Shown here one piece after another: positions 61,523 to 64,000 of a stretch of DNA of 64,000 nucleotides. The position numbers and the translations under genes are program-made. The stretch is from Daphnia carinata. Its lineage: Eukaryota; Arthropoda; Branchiopoda; Diplostraca; Daphniidae. Where the stretch lies: contig NC_081339.1 in assembly GCF_022539665.2 (NCBI RefSeq), forward strand, positions 8,305,367 through 8,369,366. The letters are read 5' to 3'. Position 1 is the stretch's first letter. Every line of letters starts with the position of its first letter. The notes beneath the pieces are model-generated. The model ran no database searches. It was not told where the DNA came from and saw only the letters and a program-made list of their open reading frames with translations.

Positions 61523-63755
61523 TTTCGTTGTTTTAAAAGCTGCATATGCGCACTGTTTTTAAACGCCACCCTCACTCAAAATGAATCCATTAAAAGAGAA
61601 GACAACGAAAAAAAAGGGCAAAAACAAAAGAGGAAAGAGGAAAGAAGTGGAGGAATAAAAAAGAAGAAGAAAAGGGCGAAGAAAAAGGAAGAAGAAAATA
61701 ACACATGCGCGCTCACCTGTTGTTGCTCTCGGTGGCATGTGGGTCTTCTGCCCCGCACTGGGCCAGTGTCTCTCTGGGCTGCGGCTTTATGAACGATTGA
61801 CCTAGAGAACTGCGCACAGAGGCAAAGAAACCCGCTACGCCAACAACAACAACATCATCAATTCCTTCGTGTGCAAGAATATTCAATATGATTTTCCAAA
61901 GACCATTGCCCCCGTTGCTTTTCTTATATGATTATGATTATATTTTTTTTTTCCTTTTTGTGGCGCATCTTGTGGGTCGAACTTGCGTTCCAGGGCACGG
62001 AGGGACAGATTCCTCTTTTCACCTGGTCGCTAGGTGGTAAGAAGGGAGGAACGACAAAGAAAAGAGAAAGAAATTGAGCAAAAAAAGCGGGATGGATATC
62101 ATGACCAACCCGGAAGACTTGTTCCATTCCTCTTCTTCTTCTTTTTTTTTCGCTTGTATAATTCGTGTGTGGTGCAAAACACAAAAAATGACCTTGTCGG
62201 TCATGTCCTTTTGGACACGACCCACAAATCGCAATCTGCTTCTTTTAGGTAGAGAATTCGTCGATTCCTAAAATCGCCTTGTCCTTGATATGCAACCCCA
62301 CCTGCGTCTTATTCTTAATGTTCATTCAACGAGATAGCATTCGGACAGCAAGCAGAAGATTATGACCCAACCCTTTGCTAATGGGCAAGTGCGGGGTTTG
62401 AAGACAACAAGGTTTCAATGATAATCAGCAACTGTGCGAAAGAGAAAAAAAAATGTCTGTGTGTGTACACTAAAATGTAATGTGTACACCTTGTTCACCT
62501 TGAGACGCTGATGTCAGACTCGCTTTTCATATTGCATACATCTCGGGCTATAATGTAATGCGCACACACACCCACCTGTCCATTTCTCTCTATTTCTGGC
62601 TGGGTGCACAGCGAACAGAAAACGAAACAAAGAAAAAAAACACAACAGCTGATAACGTGATACGGAGAAAAAAAAAGCCCATTCCGTTTGGCTTCATTTT
62701 TCGCCATATTTAGTCGATGTTAAAAATTTAAAAACTTATACTATTTTATTTATTTTTTTTTAACTTAAAAAAATTCAATTGGGCGTAGTGAAAGAAGAAA
62801 GCGCGGGCGATTCAAAAATGCGTTGATCATTTTAAGCTCTTACGCAATGTCACCGTGTAATTTTGCATTAACGGGGTAGACGCTATTCGACGCTGACGAT
62901 TGTGGTCGAAACAAAGATGCCCTTCCTTTAATTCGCTAACGATAATACGATCTGACACACATGGTCAGCGTGTGCCTATGTTTAGCGCAGTAAAAACAAA
63001 ACAAGAGGCCAACCGTTAAAGAGAGCGAGGCGCTTGCAAAGACCCAAAGAGATCATGTCGCCTTAGACTAAACCCACATGTTGAAACTCCTTCCCAAATT
63101 TTCTTATTTTTTTCGTGGGTTCCCCTGTCATTTTTTTTAAACATCATGGGTGTGGATTTTATTTTTTTGCCTGAGGAGCGGGCCATGTGTTGTCACAAGA
63201 CATGCGAACTAGAGGCAAAGTCATTTTCGTTCCGTATCATTTTTCTTTCGTGCCACTTTTAATTGAAACTGGAGGCTCTGTCTTTGTTCCCTTTTTCGAA
63301 ACTAACTCACGCTTGAATCACGAACGAGAAGAAAGAAACAGTCCACTATGATGGTGGTCTAGATACGGGAAATTTTTCTTAGGAGACGCCATTTAGCAAA
63401 AAACCGTTTGTCTTGGATGTCAAAAAAGTCCATCCCAATTTTTTCGGGAATCGTTTTCTTTTTAAATCGCGTTTTCATGAACAATGTCCGCCGCTAAATT
63501 GACTACTGATATATCAATGATTTTTTTTTTTACTTTCAAAAAACAAATCATGTTAGGCGAAAACTCGTTAAATATTTTTTTTTTTCGTATCAGTTCGAAT
63601 AGAGAGGGCCATTAGTTCAATTTTCATGGATTGGGATTGAAACTGTCCCTGAGAATGACACGTCGGGAGCGTGAGTGCTGCGGGTGATTGCGTTTTGGGG
63701 CTAGTGGGTCCGAGTCACGTGTGGAATAGCGGCAATCACGAACCATGGCAAGGGG
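57413..63755. other. Low-complexity intergenic stretch without a supported gene
   Basis: Contains CT repeats at 57467-57488 and 61491-61519, a C13 run at 57690-57702, GT repeats near 58347-58367 and 61211-61236, a T16-G17 run at 60068-60100 and a C11 run at 60343-60353. Open frames are mostly Phe/Ser/Lys-rich translations of these. A minus-strand frame at 58598-58849 ending SAPGGLPRHYNV has ordinary composition, but no recognised family. Confidence 0.5.
63716..63721. promoter_or_regulatory. E-box upstream of the MPV17L2-like gene
   Basis: CACGTG, 40 bp before the TATA box; the canonical palindrome bound by basic helix-loop-helix factors. Its use is inferred from position only. Confidence 0.4.
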
Positions 63756-63763
63756 TATATAAG
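63756..63763 (+). promoter_or_regulatory. TATA box of the MPV17L2-like gene
   Basis: TATATAAG lies about 120 bp before the start codon at 63877, leaving room for a start site near 63785 and a leader of roughly 90 bp. Confidence 0.65.
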
Positions 63764-63876
63764 GTACGCTAGGTTGTTCACTCGCCATTCCAAAATTTCC
63801 AACTGAGCATAAGGTCTACCCTGCCTTCCTTAACACAAACTCCGACGCGTGATGAAAAAAGTCACCAAACCGACAA

Positions 63877-63949
63877 ATGGCCGTTATATCAAAACTGAAA
63901 GGGATTTTATTTGGTCCATATCTATGGGTAACCAACACTGCCAGCGGTG
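63877..63949 (+). CDS. MPV17L2-like protein, first exon (partial, runs off the window)
   Basis: The exon encodes 24 residues, MAVISKLKGILFGPYLWVTN followed by TASG, and stops at a consensus donor (GGTG|GTAAGA). The pattern of a basic-hydrophobic start, FG.YL..TNT and SGG matches the N-terminus of Mpv17-like protein 2, a PXMP2/Mpv17 family membrane protein of the inner mitochondrial membrane linked to mitochondrial ribosome assembly in mammals. Only the beginning of the first membrane segment is visible. An earlier ATG at 63852 is in another frame that ends within the exon, so I chose 63877. The remaining exons lie outside the window. Confidence 0.65.
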
Positions 63950-64000
63950 GTAAGAACTTCTCGTTCATCCCTAAGTTACAAACTACTTCGATTATTAAGG

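Overview
The window is eukaryotic nuclear DNA. It is AT-rich and carries many microsatellites and homopolymer runs. Protein-coding sequence is cut by short GT-AG introns of roughly 60-350 bp. The recognisable families are a Beat-type immunoglobulin protein, an Mpv17-like protein, NOP53, GCP6 and a phospholipase B-like protein. Together with the short introns and TATA-box promoters they suggest an arthropod, most plausibly a branchiopod crustacean such as Daphnia. The species is inference; no database was searched.

Layout. 1-1740: tandem array of a 325-bp unit, each unit carrying a minus-strand tRNA-Thr(AGT) gene; one copy has decayed. 1741-14823: no supported gene. 14824-17277: a seven-exon minus-strand gene for a beaten-path-like, two-Ig-domain secreted or surface protein. 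17278-30407: low-complexity, non-coding as far as I can see. 30408-32096: an intronless, proline-rich orphan ORF of 562 residues with internal repeats and four SUMO-interaction-like motifs. 33033-33989: a compact TATA-driven, three-exon gene for a small secreted Ala/Pro/Tyr-rich protein.

34781-57412 is a rearranged mosaic of duplicated, truncated gene pieces. Two sets of inverted repeats occur: an outer pair (35557-38468 and 54497-57412) carrying a GCP6 fragment and the 3' end of NOP53, and an inner pair (40786-42386 and 44915-46574) carrying a phospholipase B-like gene. Copies carry different frameshifts, stops, exon losses and a 122-bp filler replacement, so I annotate them as pseudogenes. 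Several repeat boundaries cut through other coding fragments or promoters. A partial third copy (47587-48327) lacks the GCP6 piece and serves as an empty-site comparison.

57413-63755 is again low complexity. At 63756-63949 a TATA promoter and first coding exon of an MPV17L2-like gene run off the right edge.

The intact genes show no sign of working as one pathway. The most unusual features are the inverted gene-fragment mosaic, which could produce double-stranded RNA against its parent genes, the orphan SIM-repeat ORF, and the tRNA-Thr satellite array that lacks nearby Pol III terminators.
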